Shown: positions 23,903 through 32,358 of the stretch, piece after piece
Layout: each line of letters starts with the position of its first letter
Position numbering within the stretch: position 1 is the first letter of the stretch
Translations under genes and position numbers: made by a program
Notes under the pieces: generated by a model
Database searches by the model: none
What the model was told of the DNA's origin: nothing
Seen by the model: only the letters and a program-made list of their open reading frames with translations
From: Albimonas sp963977235
GTDB lineage: Bacteria > Pseudomonadota > Alphaproteobacteria > Rhodobacterales > Rhodobacteraceae
Direction of reading: 5' to 3'
NCBI RefSeq assembly: GCF_963977235.1
Contig: NZ_CAXBOD010000002.1
Span: 124,001-188,000, forward strand
Length of the DNA stretch: 64,000 nucleotides

Positions 23903-24883
23903 GTGAGCGATTCACAAACGACGCGCCCCCGCGTGCGCCTCGACCCCGCGGCGCTGGCCGACCGCCTGCCGCAGGTTCGCGGCCGCATCATGCCGATGCG
24001 CCCGCTCGCCGACCTGTGCTGGCTGCGCGTGGGCGGCCCGGCCGAGGCGCTGTTCCAGCCCGCGGACGTCCAAGACCTCGCCGGCTTTCTCGCCGCCTTG
24101 CCGGCCGAAGTGCCGGTGACCCCGCTGGGGGTCGGCTCGAACCTGATCGTGCGCGACGGGGGGCTGCCGGGGGTGGCGGTGCGTCTGGGGCGGGCGTTCA
24201 TGGGGGTCGAGGTCCTGGATGGCGCGCGCCTGCGGGTCGGGGCCGGGCTGCTCGACAGCCGGGTCGCGATGGCCGCGGCCGAGGCCGGGATCGCGGGGCT
24301 GGAGTTCCTGCGCACCATCCCCGGCGCGCTGGGCGGGGCGGTGGCGATGAACGCCGGCTGCTATGGCGCCTATGCGGCCGACGTGGTCGAGGAGATCGCG
24401 GCGCTCGACCGGGAGGGCCGTCTGCACCGGCTGGCGGGCGCGGAGATCGGCTTCGCCTATCGGTCCAGCGACCTGCCCGGGGACTGGGTGATCGTCGAGG
24501 CGGTGCTGCGCGGCGCGCCGGGGGAGCCTGAGGCGATCCGCGCGCGCATGGACGACTACGTGGCCCGGCGCGAGGCCAGCCAGCCCACGAAGGAGCGCAC
24601 CGCGGGATCCACCTTCCGCAACCCGGCCGGCTATTCCTCGACCGGCGAGGCGGGGGACCCGATGGATCTGAAGGCCTGGTCGCTGATCGACCGGGCAGGG
24701 ATGCGGGGGGCGCGACGGGGCGGGGCGCAGATCTCGGAGAAGCACTCGAATTTCCTGATCAACGTGGGCGGGGCCACGGCGGCGGACCTCGAGGGGCTGG
24801 GGGAGGAGGTGCGCGCGCGGGTGCGCGACGCCTTCGGGATCGAGCTCGAGTGGGAAGTCATGCGGATCGGCCTGCCCGGCTGA
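23903..24883 (+). CDS. murB: UDP-N-acetylenolpyruvoylglucosamine reductase
   Basis: A 326-residue FAD enzyme that reduces UDP-GlcNAc-enolpyruvate to UDP-MurNAc with NADPH. The FAD-binding segment LGVGSNLIVRDGG is at about 75-87; GLEFLRTIPGALGGAVAMNAG with catalytic-side residues follows; EASQPTKERTAGSTFRNP contains the active Ser of the type II subfamily, which lacks the Tyr loop of E. coli MurB. The C-terminal SEKHSNFLIN is intact. The GTG start at 23903 gives MSDSQTTRPR; a start at a later Met is possible. Confidence 0.95.
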   Translation: MSDSQTTRPRVRLDPAALADRLPQVRGRIMPMRPLADLCWLRVGGPAEALFQPADVQDLAGFLAALPAEVPVTPLGVGSNLIVRDGGLPGVAVRLGRAFMGVEVLDGARLRVGAGLLDSRVAMAAAEAGIAGLEFLRTIPGALGGAVAMNAGCYGAYAADVVEEIAALDREGRLHRLAGAEIGFAYRSSDLPGDWVIVEAVLRGAPGEPEAIRARMDDYVARREASQPTKERTAGSTFRNPAGYSSTGEAGDPMDLKAWSLIDRAGMRGARRGGAQISEKHSNFLINVGGATAADLEGLGEEVRARVRDAFGIELEWEVMRIGLPG

Positions 24884-25334
24884 GGCCGGGGGGGGCGAGA
24901 GGCGGGCGGCGTCCTCGCCCGGGCGGGGCGCCCGGAGCCGCCGCTCCGCCGCGCGCGGGCGCGCCTCCCGCCCACCCACCCCGGCGCGCCCGCGCGCGGC
25001 GGAGCGACGGCGGCGGGGGCGGCGCGGACTGGCGGCGGGGGAGGGCCCGGAGTGGAGGCGGCCTCCGCCCGTCGGGACGCGGCGCCGCCAGCCGGTTCCC
25101 GCACCTGCGCCCCGCTTTCTGGGTTCCGGCGAAGCCCCCCTTGCGCTACACTCCGAAAACGCCCTGCTTCGCAACGCCCTGCGGCCCGTTCCGCAGATTC
25201 GCTCCGAAGTCCGGGCGCAACAGAGCATCGGCCACGCGACCGGGAAAACCCGGCGGTGGTCATACAGGCTGGCGCACCTCGAAAACGGGGGCGCCGATGA
25301 AAGCCCCCACAGAGGGGCGAGGGATCGAGGCGGC
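24884..25334. other. Intergenic region between murB and ddl with palindrome and possible promoter
   Basis: A 451-bp gap without a convincing gene. It contains a 23-bp perfect inverted repeat (24943-25005, listed separately). A stretch of lower GC from about 25110 to 25310 may hold a ddl promoter: TTCCGG (25124-25129), 17-nt spacer, TACACT (25147-25152), a weak match. A short hairpin GGGGGC/GCCCCC (25287-25308) lies in the would-be ddl leader. This break suggests that ddl-ftsQ-ftsA form a separate transcription unit. Confidence 0.45.
24943..25005. repeat. Palindromic intergenic element, copy B (hairpin with G-quadruplex-type loop)
   Basis: A perfect 23-bp stem (24943-24965 with 24983-25005) encloses a 17-nt loop at 24966-24982. 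After a 3-nt bulge the stem can extend by 6 bp (24937-24942 with 25009-25014). On the minus strand the loop reads GGGGTGGGTGGGCGGGA, a four-run G-quadruplex motif with 1-nt spacers. The loop differs at one base from that of copy A at 5398-5442, and the stem bases closing the loop are also shared, while the outer stem differs but stays paired. Confidence 0.75.
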
Positions 25335-26255
25335 ATGTCGGGCAGGGCTTCCACCCGTGTCGCGGTGCTGTTGGGCGGCCGGTCGGCCGAGCGCGAGGTC
25401 TCCCTCGTCTCGGGCGCCGAATGCGCAGCTGCGCTGAGGACCGCGGGTTACTCCGTGATCGAGATCGACGCAGGACCGGACCTGGTCCAGCGGCTCGCCG
25501 AGGCGAGCCCCGACGTCGTGTTCAACGCGCTCCACGGCCGCTGGGGCGAGGACGGCTGCGTCCAGGGTCTGCTGGAATGGCTGGGCCTGCCCTACACCCA
25601 CTCGGGCGTGCTGGCCTCGTCGGTCGCCATGGACAAGGTCAAGGCCAAGGAGGTCTTCGCCGCCGCCGGACTGCCGGTGGCCGAGGGCCGGCTGGTGCCC
25701 AGGGCCGAGGCCGCGACCTCCCACCCGCTGCCGCTGCCCTATGTGCTGAAACCCTACAACGAGGGCTCCTCGGTCGGGGTCTACATCGTGCTCGAGGGCG
25801 CCAACGGGCCCGCGCAGCTCGCCCCCGACGCCCCCGACCTGCTGCTGGCCGAGACCTTCGTGCCCGGCCGCGAGATGACCGTCGCGGTGATGGGCGACCG
25901 GGCGCTGGCGGTGACCGACATCCGCGCCGCCTCGGGCGGCTGGTACGATTACGCCGCGAAATACTCTGCCGGCGGCTCCCTGCATGTGATCCCCGCGGAA
26001 ATCCCAGAAGACGTCGAGGCCGCCTGCCGCGACATCGCCGTGCGCGCCCACCAGGCGCTGGGCTGCCGGGGGCTGTCGCGCTCGGACTTCCGCTGGGACG
26101 AGAGCAGGGGCCTCGCCGGACTGATCCTGCTTGAGGTCAACACCCAGCCCGGCATGACCCCCACCTCGCTCGCGCCCGAGCAGGCGGCCCATGCCGGGGT
26201 CTCCTTCCCCGACCTCTGCGCCTGGCTGGTGGAGGACGCCTCATGCCTGCGCTGA
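25335..26255 (+). CDS. ddl: D-alanine--D-alanine ligase
   Basis: A 306-residue ATP-grasp enzyme that makes the D-Ala-D-Ala dipeptide used by MurF. Conserved segments are VLLGGRSAEREVSLVSG (about 11-27), NALHGRWGEDGCVQGLLE, the ATP-binding YVLKPYNEGSSVGV (about 135-148), and RSDFRW with LLEVNTQPGMTPTSL (about 260-275), which supplies the metal ligands. Length is typical of DdlB (306 in E. coli), the paralogue normally found in the dcw cluster. The start ATG at 25335 fits the usual N-terminus. It ends 31 nt before ftsQ. Confidence 0.96.
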   Translation: MSGRASTRVAVLLGGRSAEREVSLVSGAECAAALRTAGYSVIEIDAGPDLVQRLAEASPDVVFNALHGRWGEDGCVQGLLEWLGLPYTHSGVLASSVAMDKVKAKEVFAAAGLPVAEGRLVPRAEAATSHPLPLPYVLKPYNEGSSVGVYIVLEGANGPAQLAPDAPDLLLAETFVPGREMTVAVMGDRALAVTDIRAASGGWYDYAAKYSAGGSLHVIPAEIPEDVEAACRDIAVRAHQALGCRGLSRSDFRWDESRGLAGLILLEVNTQPGMTPTSLAPEQAAHAGVSFPDLCAWLVEDASCLR

Positions 26256-26286
26256 CCCCCCGCCCGCTGGTCCCGGGGGCCGCCCG

Positions 26287-27225
26287 ATGAGCGCGCTCGC
26301 CCGCCTCATTTCCCGCCGCATGCGCCGCCTGCGCCCGGAGCCGCCGGGCCCGTTCGAGACGCCGCGCCGGCGCCGCGATCCCTCGCCCGCGCGCTGGCGC
26401 TACCGGCTCGACCGGCTGGGGCGGCGCGGCTACGTGCGCTTCGCCCTGCGCCGGCTGGCCGTGCCCGCCTGCCTGACGCTGGCCGGGCTGTGGGCCTGGC
26501 AGAGCCCGACGGTTCACACCAGCGTCCTCGATCTCGCCGAGCGCGCCCGCGCCGCGGTGGTCGAGCGGCCCGAGTTCGCGGTGCTGCGCCTCGACATCCA
26601 GGGCGGCAGCCCCGACCTGCAGGCCCGCGTCGCCACCCGTCTGGACCTGCAGCTGCCGGTCTCCTCGCTCGCCCTCGACCTCGCCGCGCTGAAGCTCGAG
26701 GTCGAGACCATTCCCGGCGTCGCCCGGGCCGAGCCCAAGGTGATGGCCGACGGCGCGCTGCGCATCGAGCTCGCCCAGCGCGCCCCCGCCGCGCTGTGGC
26801 GCTGGGACGGGCAGCTGCATCTGCTGGACCGCGACGGCGTGATCATCGGGCCTGTCGCCGCCCGCGCCGCCCGCCCCAACCTGCCGCTGATCCTGGGCGA
26901 GGGCGCCGACCGCGCCATCGCCGAGGCGCTGGCCCTGTGGGACCTCGCCCAGCCGGTCAACGACCGACTGCGAGGCCTCGTGCGCGTCGGCGAACGGCGC
27001 TGGTCGCTCGCGCTCAGCTCCGGCGTCGTGGTGCACCTGCCCGAGAAGGCGCCCGAGGCCGCGCTGCGCCGCCTCCTGCATCTCGAGCGGGACGAGCAGC
27101 TTCTCGACCGCGAGGTCGCCGTCATCGATCTGCGCGACCCCGAGCGCCCCACCCTGCGCCTGACCCCGCGGGCGGTGGACGTGCTTGAGGGGGCTCGCGA
27201 ACTCCTGGAAGGACAGAAGGCATGA
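26287..27225 (+). CDS. ftsQ: Cell division protein FtsQ
   Basis: A 312-residue bitopic membrane protein. A basic cytoplasmic leader is followed by one transmembrane helix near residues 58-75 (LAVPACLTLAGLWAW), a POTRA domain from about 95 (FAVLRLDIQGGSPDLQ to VMADGALRIELAQRAPAALW), and a beta domain with QLHLLDRDGVII and WDLAQP. FtsQ links the FtsL/FtsB pair to the divisome. The start at 26287 is chosen because translation upstream is not family-like. It overlaps ftsA by 4 nt. Confidence 0.93.
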   Translation: MSALARLISRRMRRLRPEPPGPFETPRRRRDPSPARWRYRLDRLGRRGYVRFALRRLAVPACLTLAGLWAWQSPTVHTSVLDLAERARAAVVERPEFAVLRLDIQGGSPDLQARVATRLDLQLPVSSLALDLAALKLEVETIPGVARAEPKVMADGALRIELAQRAPAALWRWDGQLHLLDRDGVIIGPVAARAARPNLPLILGEGADRAIAEALALWDLAQPVNDRLRGLVRVGERRWSLALSSGVVVHLPEKAPEAALRRLLHLERDEQLLDREVAVIDLRDPERPTLRLTPRAVDVLEGARELLEGQKA

Positions 27226-28556
27226 GGCACGCGCTTTTCGCGTCGCAGAGCATGATGCGCGACCAGCTTCGCTCCGCGCTGAAGCGGGGCCTGCTGGCGG
27301 TGCTCGACATAGGCACCTCCAAGACCGCCTGCCTGATCCTGCGCATCGACCCCGCCAAGCTCGCCGCCGCCACCGCCGAGGAGGGCCGCCAGGGCGGCTA
27401 CCTCGCCATGCGGGTGATCGGCGTCGGCGTCACCCAGTCGCGCGGCGTGCGCCTGGGCGAGATCGTGGACATGGAGGAGTGCGAGCGCGCCATCCGCACC
27501 GCGCTGCAGGCCGCCGAGAAGATGGCCGGCGTGCGCGTCGACCAGGTGATCGGCGCCGTCTCGGGCGCGCGTCCCGTGTCGTGGGGCTTCACCGGCGACG
27601 CCGAGGTGCTCTCGGGCGAGGTCACCGACCAGGACGTGGCCACCGCGCTCGCCGCCTGCCCCGAGCCGCCGGCCGAGGAGGGGCGGGAGATCCTGCACGC
27701 CCTGCCGGTGAACTTCACCCTCGACCAGACCAGCTTCCTGTCCGATCCCCGCGGGATGACCGGGCAGAACCTGTCGGTCGACATGCACATCCTCTCGGTC
27801 GCCTCGGCGCCGCTGCGCAATCTGGCGCGCTGCGTGCGCCGCTGCGACCTCGAGCTCGCGGGCGTGGTGACCGCGCCCTATTCCTCGGGGCTCTCGAGCC
27901 TCGTCGAGGACGAGCAGGAGCTGGGCGCGGCCTGCGTGGACATGGGGGGCGGGGCCACCGGCGTCTCGATCTTCCTGCGCAAGCAGCTCATCTGCCTCGA
28001 CGTCGCCCGCGTCGGCGGCGCCCACGTGACCCGCGACATCGCCGAGGCCTTCGGGCTCGACACCGCCACGGCCGAGCGGATCAAGACCCTGCACGGCGGC
28101 GTCATGGCGACCGGGCTCGACGACCGCGAGCTGATCACAGTGCCTGTCCTGGGCGGGGCCGAGGGCGAGACCCGCACCATCACCCGCGCCGCCCTGATCG
28201 GCGTGATCCGTCCCCGCGTGGAGGAGATTTTCGAGGAGGTGCGTCTGCTGCTCGACCGCGCCGGCTTCGCGGGCCTGCCCTCGCGCCGGGTGGTGCTGAC
28301 GGGCGGCGGCAGCCAGCTTCCGGGGCTCGAGGACGTGGCTCGTCGGGTGATCGGCCAGCGGGTGCGCATCGGGCGTCCGCTGCGGGTGGCGGGCCTGCCG
28401 CAGTCGGCTGCCGGTCCGGCGTTCTCGGCGGCCGTGGGCCTCGCGGCCTACGCGGTGCGCCCCAACGACGAGTTCTGGGATTTCGAGGAGCCGGCCGGCA
28501 TCGGCGGCGGCACCCGCCTGCGCCGCACGGTGCGCTGGTTCAAGGACAACTGGTAA
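27222..28556 (+). CDS. ftsA: Cell division protein FtsA
   Basis: A 444-residue actin-like ATPase that tethers FtsZ filaments to the membrane. Motifs in order: phosphate-1 AVLDIGTSKTACLIL (about 26-40), the 1C domain inserted after it, phosphate-2 ACVDMGGGATGVSIF (about 237), and the adenosine motif VVLTGGGSQLPGL (about 359). The C-terminal LRRTVRWFKDNW is the amphipathic membrane-targeting helix. The protein is complete, but it is followed by a terminator, and no ftsZ lies downstream in this window, unlike the usual ftsA-ftsZ order. FtsZ must be encoded elsewhere. Confidence 0.97.
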   Translation: MRHALFASQSMMRDQLRSALKRGLLAVLDIGTSKTACLILRIDPAKLAAATAEEGRQGGYLAMRVIGVGVTQSRGVRLGEIVDMEECERAIRTALQAAEKMAGVRVDQVIGAVSGARPVSWGFTGDAEVLSGEVTDQDVATALAACPEPPAEEGREILHALPVNFTLDQTSFLSDPRGMTGQNLSVDMHILSVASAPLRNLARCVRRCDLELAGVVTAPYSSGLSSLVEDEQELGAACVDMGGGATGVSIFLRKQLICLDVARVGGAHVTRDIAEAFGLDTATAERIKTLHGGVMATGLDDRELITVPVLGGAEGETRTITRAALIGVIRPRVEEIFEEVRLLLDRAGFAGLPSRRVVLTGGGSQLPGLEDVARRVIGQRVRIGRPLRVAGLPQSAAGPAFSAAVGLAAYAVRPNDEFWDFEEPAGIGGGTRLRRTVRWFKDNW

Positions 28557-28559
28557 GCG

Positions 28560-28587
28560 AAAGGGCCGCCCCCAGGGGCGGCCCTTT
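28560..28587 (+). terminator. Intrinsic terminator closing the dcw cluster after ftsA
   Basis: A 13-bp perfect inverted repeat (28560-28572 with 28575-28587) starting 3 nt after the ftsA stop. The stem begins with AAA and ends with TTT, so it could act in both directions and also serve the convergent isomerase gene. Confidence 0.85.
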
Positions 28588-28666
28588 GCGTTCGCACGCG
28601 TGCGCGCCGGCGGTTGAGAGGGAGCAGGCGGCGCCGGCCCCCACGCAACCGCCGGCGAGGCGTCGT

Positions 28667-29095
28667 TCAGGCAATCTCGACCAGCTCCACGTCGAAGGTC
28701 AGCGCCTTGCCGGCGAGCGGGTGGTTGGCGTCGAGCACCAGTTCCTTCTCGGTCACGTCGGCGACCACCACGTTCATCGCCTGGCCGTCCTGCAGCTGCA
28801 CCTGCAGCTGGGTGCCGGGCTCGGTGGGGATGTGGTCGGGCACGCCGGCGCGGTCGACCGACTGCACGCGGGAGGGGTCGTGCTCGCCATAGGCTTCGGT
28901 CGCCTCGACGCGCACGGTGCGCTTCTCGCCGACTTCCATGCCGGCGACGCCAGCCTCCAGTCCCGGAATGATCTGGCCCGATCCCAGCTCGAACGAGAGC
29001 GGATCGCGGCCCTCGGAGCTGTCGAAGACGGTGCCGTCGTCCAGCGAGCCCTTGTAGTGAAGATGCAGGGTGTCTCCCGGCTTGGCCTGGGTCAT
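28667..29095 (-). CDS. FKBP-type peptidyl-prolyl cis-trans isomerase, SlyD-like
   Basis: A 142-residue cytoplasmic prolyl isomerase/chaperone. The FKBP half reads LHLHYKGSLDDGTVFDSSEG, PLSFELGSGQIIPGLEAGVAGM and KRTVRVEATEAYGEHDP. An insert-in-flap domain follows (about 72-125), then DANHPLAGKALTFDVELVEI, as in SlyD. It lacks the His-rich metal-binding tail of E. coli SlyD. The ATG at 29093-29095 is preferred to upstream in-frame codons because it gives the family N-terminus MTQAKPGDTLHLHYKG. It is convergent with ftsA. Confidence 0.92.
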   Translation of the reverse strand: MTQAKPGDTLHLHYKGSLDDGTVFDSSEGRDPLSFELGSGQIIPGLEAGVAGMEVGEKRTVRVEATEAYGEHDPSRVQSVDRAGVPDHIPTEPGTQLQVQLQDGQAMNVVVADVTEKELVLDANHPLAGKALTFDVELVEIA

Positions 29096-29378
29096 GGTGC
29101 ATGTCCTTTCGAGGGGGAGTTTGTGAATGTGCCGAGGCCGCGCGCCGCGCGGGATGCTCGTTCGTTCCCCTCCAAGCTGGCGATTGCGCGCGGCGATGTA
29201 AACCACCTGGCGGCAAATCGGCGGTTTTCCGGCCCGAAACGGGCCGGCGCGGCGCGGTTCCGCGGGCGCGCCGCCCGTCGGCGGCCGCCGATGCGCCCCC
29301 GCGCGAGCGGACTGCCGGGGGCCTGTCCGCCGCCCGCGTCCGGCGGCGGTCGGGCGGCGCCGGAGCGGGCTGCGGCCC

Positions 29379-29774
29379 CTACTCCTCCGGTTTGAAGGTC
29401 ATCGAGACGCCGTTCATGCAGTAGCGCAGACCCGTCGGCTGGGGGCCGTCGGGGAACACGTGGCCCAGATGCGCGTCGCAGCGGGCGCAGGTGACCTCGG
29501 TGCGGCGCATGAAGTGGCTGCGGTCCTCGTGCAGCTCGACCGCGTCCTGCTCGATCGGCTCCCAGAAACTGGGCCAGCCGCTGCCGCTCTCGTACTTGGT
29601 CTGGGCGTCGAAGAGGGGGGCGCCGCAGCATACGCACAGGAAGGCGCCGGGGCCCTTGGGGAAGCCCTCGTGGGCGCCGGGGGGCTCTGTGCCCTTCTGG
29701 CGGGTGACCTTGTAGGCCAGCGCGTCCAGCTGCTCGCGCCATTCCTCGTCGGACTTGATCAGCTTGTCGACCAT
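29379..29774 (-). CDS. msrB: Peptide-methionine (R)-S-oxide reductase
   Basis: A 131-residue enzyme that repairs R-methionine sulfoxide in oxidised proteins, using thioredoxin. Zinc-binding cysteines are visible as C47/C50 (CVCCGAPLF) and C96/C99 (CARCDAHLGHVF). The catalytic Cys is C119 in GLRYCMNG. SGSGWPSFW and HFMRRTEV are standard MsrB segments. The ATG at 29772-29774 is chosen for the family start; reading upstream would run into the divergent olsB region. Confidence 0.95.
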   Translation of the reverse strand: MVDKLIKSDEEWREQLDALAYKVTRQKGTEPPGAHEGFPKGPGAFLCVCCGAPLFDAQTKYESGSGWPSFWEPIEQDAVELHEDRSHFMRRTEVTCARCDAHLGHVFPDGPQPTGLRYCMNGVSMTFKPEE

Positions 29775-29880
29775 GGTGTTCCTTCCCTGCGACAGTTTCG
29801 CCGCACGCGGCGGAGGCGTCATGCGCATGTCATCGCTCCGTTCCTATCTAGGGCCAGGTTCCCTGCCTGTGGAGGGGTGG

Positions 29881-30645
29881 ATGCGCATGTTCTCTCGCGG
29901 TCGCTACACGGTGCGCCTCTCGCGCGAGCCCGAAGACGTGGAGGCCGCCCAGCGTCTCCGCTTCCGGGCCTTCATCGCCGCCCGCCCCGGGGCCGCGCTC
30001 AGCGGCGACCGGGCGCAGGGCCTGGACCGGGACGGGTTCGACGACCGCTGCCTGCATGCGCTGGTCGAAACGGCGGCGGGCGAGCTGGTCTGCTGCTTCC
30101 GGATGCTGCCGCTCAAGAGCGGGGCGGAGATCGGCAGCAGCTACTCGGCCCAGTATTACGAGCTGTCCTCGCTGACCGAGTTCGGCGGGCCGATGGTCGA
30201 GATGGGCCGGTTCTGCATGGCGCCGGGGGTGCGCGATCCCGACGTGATCCGGGCGGCCTGGGGGGCGATGACGTCCTATGTCGAGGCCGAGGGGGTCGAA
30301 CTGCTGTTCGGCTGCTCGAGCTTCGAGGGGGTGGACGCCGAGACCTACATGGACGCGTTCGCCTACCTCAAGGAGAAGCACCTGGCGCCGCGACGCTGGC
30401 TGCCGCGGCCCAAGGCGCCGGCGATCTTCCGCTTCGCGGCGAAGTGGCGGCTGACGCGGCCGGACATGAAGCTGGCGATGCGCCGGATGCCGCCGCTGCT
30501 GCGCTCCTATCTTCTGCTGGGGGGCTGGGTGTCGGACCATGCGGTGATCGACCGGGACCTGAACACGCTGCATGTCTTCACCGGCGTCGAGATCAGCCGC
30601 GTGCCGCCCGCCCGCCGGCGCCTGATGCGCCCCGCGGCGGGCTGA
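29881..30645 (+). CDS. olsB: L-ornithine N(alpha)-acyltransferase (OlsB-like)
   Basis: A 254-residue GNAT-fold protein that transfers a 3-hydroxyacyl group from ACP to ornithine, the first step of ornithine-lipid synthesis. Family segments: VRLSREPEDVEAAQRLRF, DRDGFDDRCLHALVE, ELVCCFRMLPL, SYSAQYYELSSL, VEMGRFCMAPGVRDPDVIR and LFGCSSFEGVD. The start at 29881 is chosen because GGAGGGG (29871-29877) lies just before it; alternative in-frame ATGs at 29755, 29821, 29827 and 29887 exist, and the first would overlap msrB. No olsA acyltransferase is adjacent, so synthesis must be completed by a gene elsewhere. Distinguishing OlsB from the related hemolysin-like acyltransferases is likely but not certain. 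Confidence 0.82.
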   Translation: MRMFSRGRYTVRLSREPEDVEAAQRLRFRAFIAARPGAALSGDRAQGLDRDGFDDRCLHALVETAAGELVCCFRMLPLKSGAEIGSSYSAQYYELSSLTEFGGPMVEMGRFCMAPGVRDPDVIRAAWGAMTSYVEAEGVELLFGCSSFEGVDAETYMDAFAYLKEKHLAPRRWLPRPKAPAIFRFAAKWRLTRPDMKLAMRRMPPLLRSYLLLGGWVSDHAVIDRDLNTLHVFTGVEISRVPPARRRLMRPAAG

Positions 30646-30670
30646 GCCGCAAAGCCCCCGCGCGGGCGCG

Positions 30671-30688
30671 CCGGCGATCGCTCGCCGG
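30671..30688. terminator. Possible bidirectional hairpin between convergent olsB and pgm
   Basis: A perfect 7-bp stem CCGGCGA/TCGCCGG with a TCGC loop lies in the 78-bp gap between the two stop codons. There is no T-run, so a terminator role is inferred from the convergent setting only. Confidence 0.3.
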
Positions 30689-30723
30689 GGCGACTGCGCG
30701 GGCGCTCGGCCTCGGGGGCGCCC

Positions 30724-32358
30724 TCAGGTGGCCACGTCCGGCTTGTCCCGGCCGGTGCGCGCGCGGATGCCGGCGAGCGCCTCGGCCGCCTCGATCACCG
30801 GGGCGAGGGAGACCTGGGGGTCGGCACGGGCGGCCTCGGCCGGGTCGGCGAGGCGGCGCTCCATGTAGACGCGCAGGGTCGCGCCCTCGGTGCCGGTGCC
30901 CGAGAGGCGCAGAACCAGGCGGGCGTCCTCGGCAAAGAGGATGCGGATGCCCTGGCCGGTCGCCACGTCGCCCGAGATCGGGTCGGTGTAGGAGAAGTCG
31001 TCCGCCGCCTCCACCGTCAGCGGCCCGGCGCGGGTCCCGGCGAGGTCCGCCAGCCGCGCGCGCAGGTCGCCCATCAGCGTCTCGGCGACGCTCGCGTCGA
31101 TCGCCTCGTAGTCGTGGCGGGTGTAGACGTCGCGGCCGAAGCGGGCCCAGTGATCCTCGAGGATCTCGCGCACCGAGATCTTCCGCACCGCCAGGATGTT
31201 GAGCCACAGCAGCACCGCCCACAGCCCGTCCTTCTCGCGCACGTGGTCGGAGCCGGTCCCGAAGCTCTCCTCCCCGCAGATCGTGGCGCGGCTGGCGTCG
31301 AGCAGGGTGCCGAAGAACTTCCAGCCGGTAGGGGTCTCGTGCAGCTCGACCCCCAGCGCCTCGGCCACCCGGTCGGCGGCGCGCGAGGTGGGCATCGAGC
31401 GCGCGATCCCCTTCAGCCCGCGCGCGTAGCCCGGCGCGAGATGGGCGTTGGCCGCCAGCACCGCGAGACTGTCGGAGGGGGCCACGTAGACCTCGCGCCC
31501 CAGGATCATGTTGCGGTCGCCGTCGCCGTCCGACGCCGCGCCGAAGTCCGGCGCCTCGGGGCCGGTCATCAGGTTCCACAGGGCGTGGGCATGGGTGGGG
31601 TTGGGGTCGGGGTGGCCGCCGCCGAAGTCGGGCAGGGGGGTGGCGTTCATCACCGTGCCCGCGGGAGCCCCGAGGCGGGTCTCCAGCACCTCGACCGCGT
31701 AGGGGCCGGTGGCCGCGTGCATGGCGTCGAAGCGCAGGGTGAAGCCGGCGGCGATCATCTCGCGGATGGCGGCGAAGTCGAACAGGCTTTCCAGCAGGTC
31801 GGCATGGATCTTCACCGGGTCGATCACCTCGACCGTCATGCCGCCCAGGGTCAGGGTCCCGACGGTCTCGAGGTCCGGGTCGGGGGTGTCGAGGGTCAGG
31901 TAGCGCTCGATCGTCTCGGTGTGGGCGTGGATGGCGTTGGTGATGCTCTCGGGCGCGGGGCCGCCGGCGGCGATGTTGTACTTGACGCCGAAGTCGCCGT
32001 CCTCGCCGCCCGGGTTGTGGGAGGCCGAGAGGATCAGTCCGCCGTCCGCCTTCAGCGTGCGGATCACCGCCGAGGCGGCGGGGGTCGAGAGCAGTCCGCC
32101 GCGGCCCACCACCACTTTCGCCGCGCCATTGGCCGCGGCCATCTTGAGGATCCTCGCCGAGGCCTCGCGGCCGAAATAGCGGCCGTCCCCGCCGAGCACC
32201 AGCGTGCGGCCCTCGATCCCGCCGAGCGCGTCGAAGACCGACTGCACGAAGTTTTCGAGGTAGTGGGGCCCCATGAAGGTGCGCGTGCGGGCGCGCAGGC
32301 CCGAGGTGCCGGGCTTCTGGCCGGGGATCGGGGCGGTCTTCACGAGGGTGGGGGTCAT
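30724..32358 (-). CDS. pgm: Phosphoglucomutase (alpha-D-glucose phosphate-specific)
   Basis: A 544-residue enzyme that interconverts glucose-1-phosphate and glucose-6-phosphate, linking glycolysis to glycogen and UDP-glucose synthesis. The phosphorylated serine is S113 in LSASHNPGG (about 110-118), the metal loop is SDGDGDRNM (about 282-290), the sugar-binding loop is CGEESFGTGSDH, and the phosphate-binding loop RLSGTGTEGATLR is near the C-terminus. Length is as expected for the bacterial Pgm type 2 group (about 545). The start gives MTPTLVKTAPIPGQKPGTSG, the usual N-terminus. Confidence 0.95.
   Translation of the reverse strand: MTPTLVKTAPIPGQKPGTSGLRARTRTFMGPHYLENFVQSVFDALGGIEGRTLVLGGDGRYFGREASARILKMAAANGAAKVVVGRGGLLSTPAASAVIRTLKADGGLILSASHNPGGEDGDFGVKYNIAAGGPAPESITNAIHAHTETIERYLTLDTPDPDLETVGTLTLGGMTVEVIDPVKIHADLLESLFDFAAIREMIAAGFTLRFDAMHAATGPYAVEVLETRLGAPAGTVMNATPLPDFGGGHPDPNPTHAHALWNLMTGPEAPDFGAASDGDGDRNMILGREVYVAPSDSLAVLAANAHLAPGYARGLKGIARSMPTSRAADRVAEALGVELHETPTGWKFFGTLLDASRATICGEESFGTGSDHVREKDGLWAVLLWLNILAVRKISVREILEDHWARFGRDVYTRHDYEAIDASVAETLMGDLRARLADLAGTRAGPLTVEAADDFSYTDPISGDVATGQGIRILFAEDARLVLRLSGTGTEGATLRVYMERRLADPAEAARADPQVSLAPVIEAAEALAGIRARTGRDKPDVAT

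Noticed and set aside
29821..29890. Duplicated ATGCGCATGT at 29821 and 29881 upstream of and at the olsB start
   Set aside because: The identity is limited to about 10 bp, easily due to chance or tandem start codons; it was used only in weighing the olsB start.
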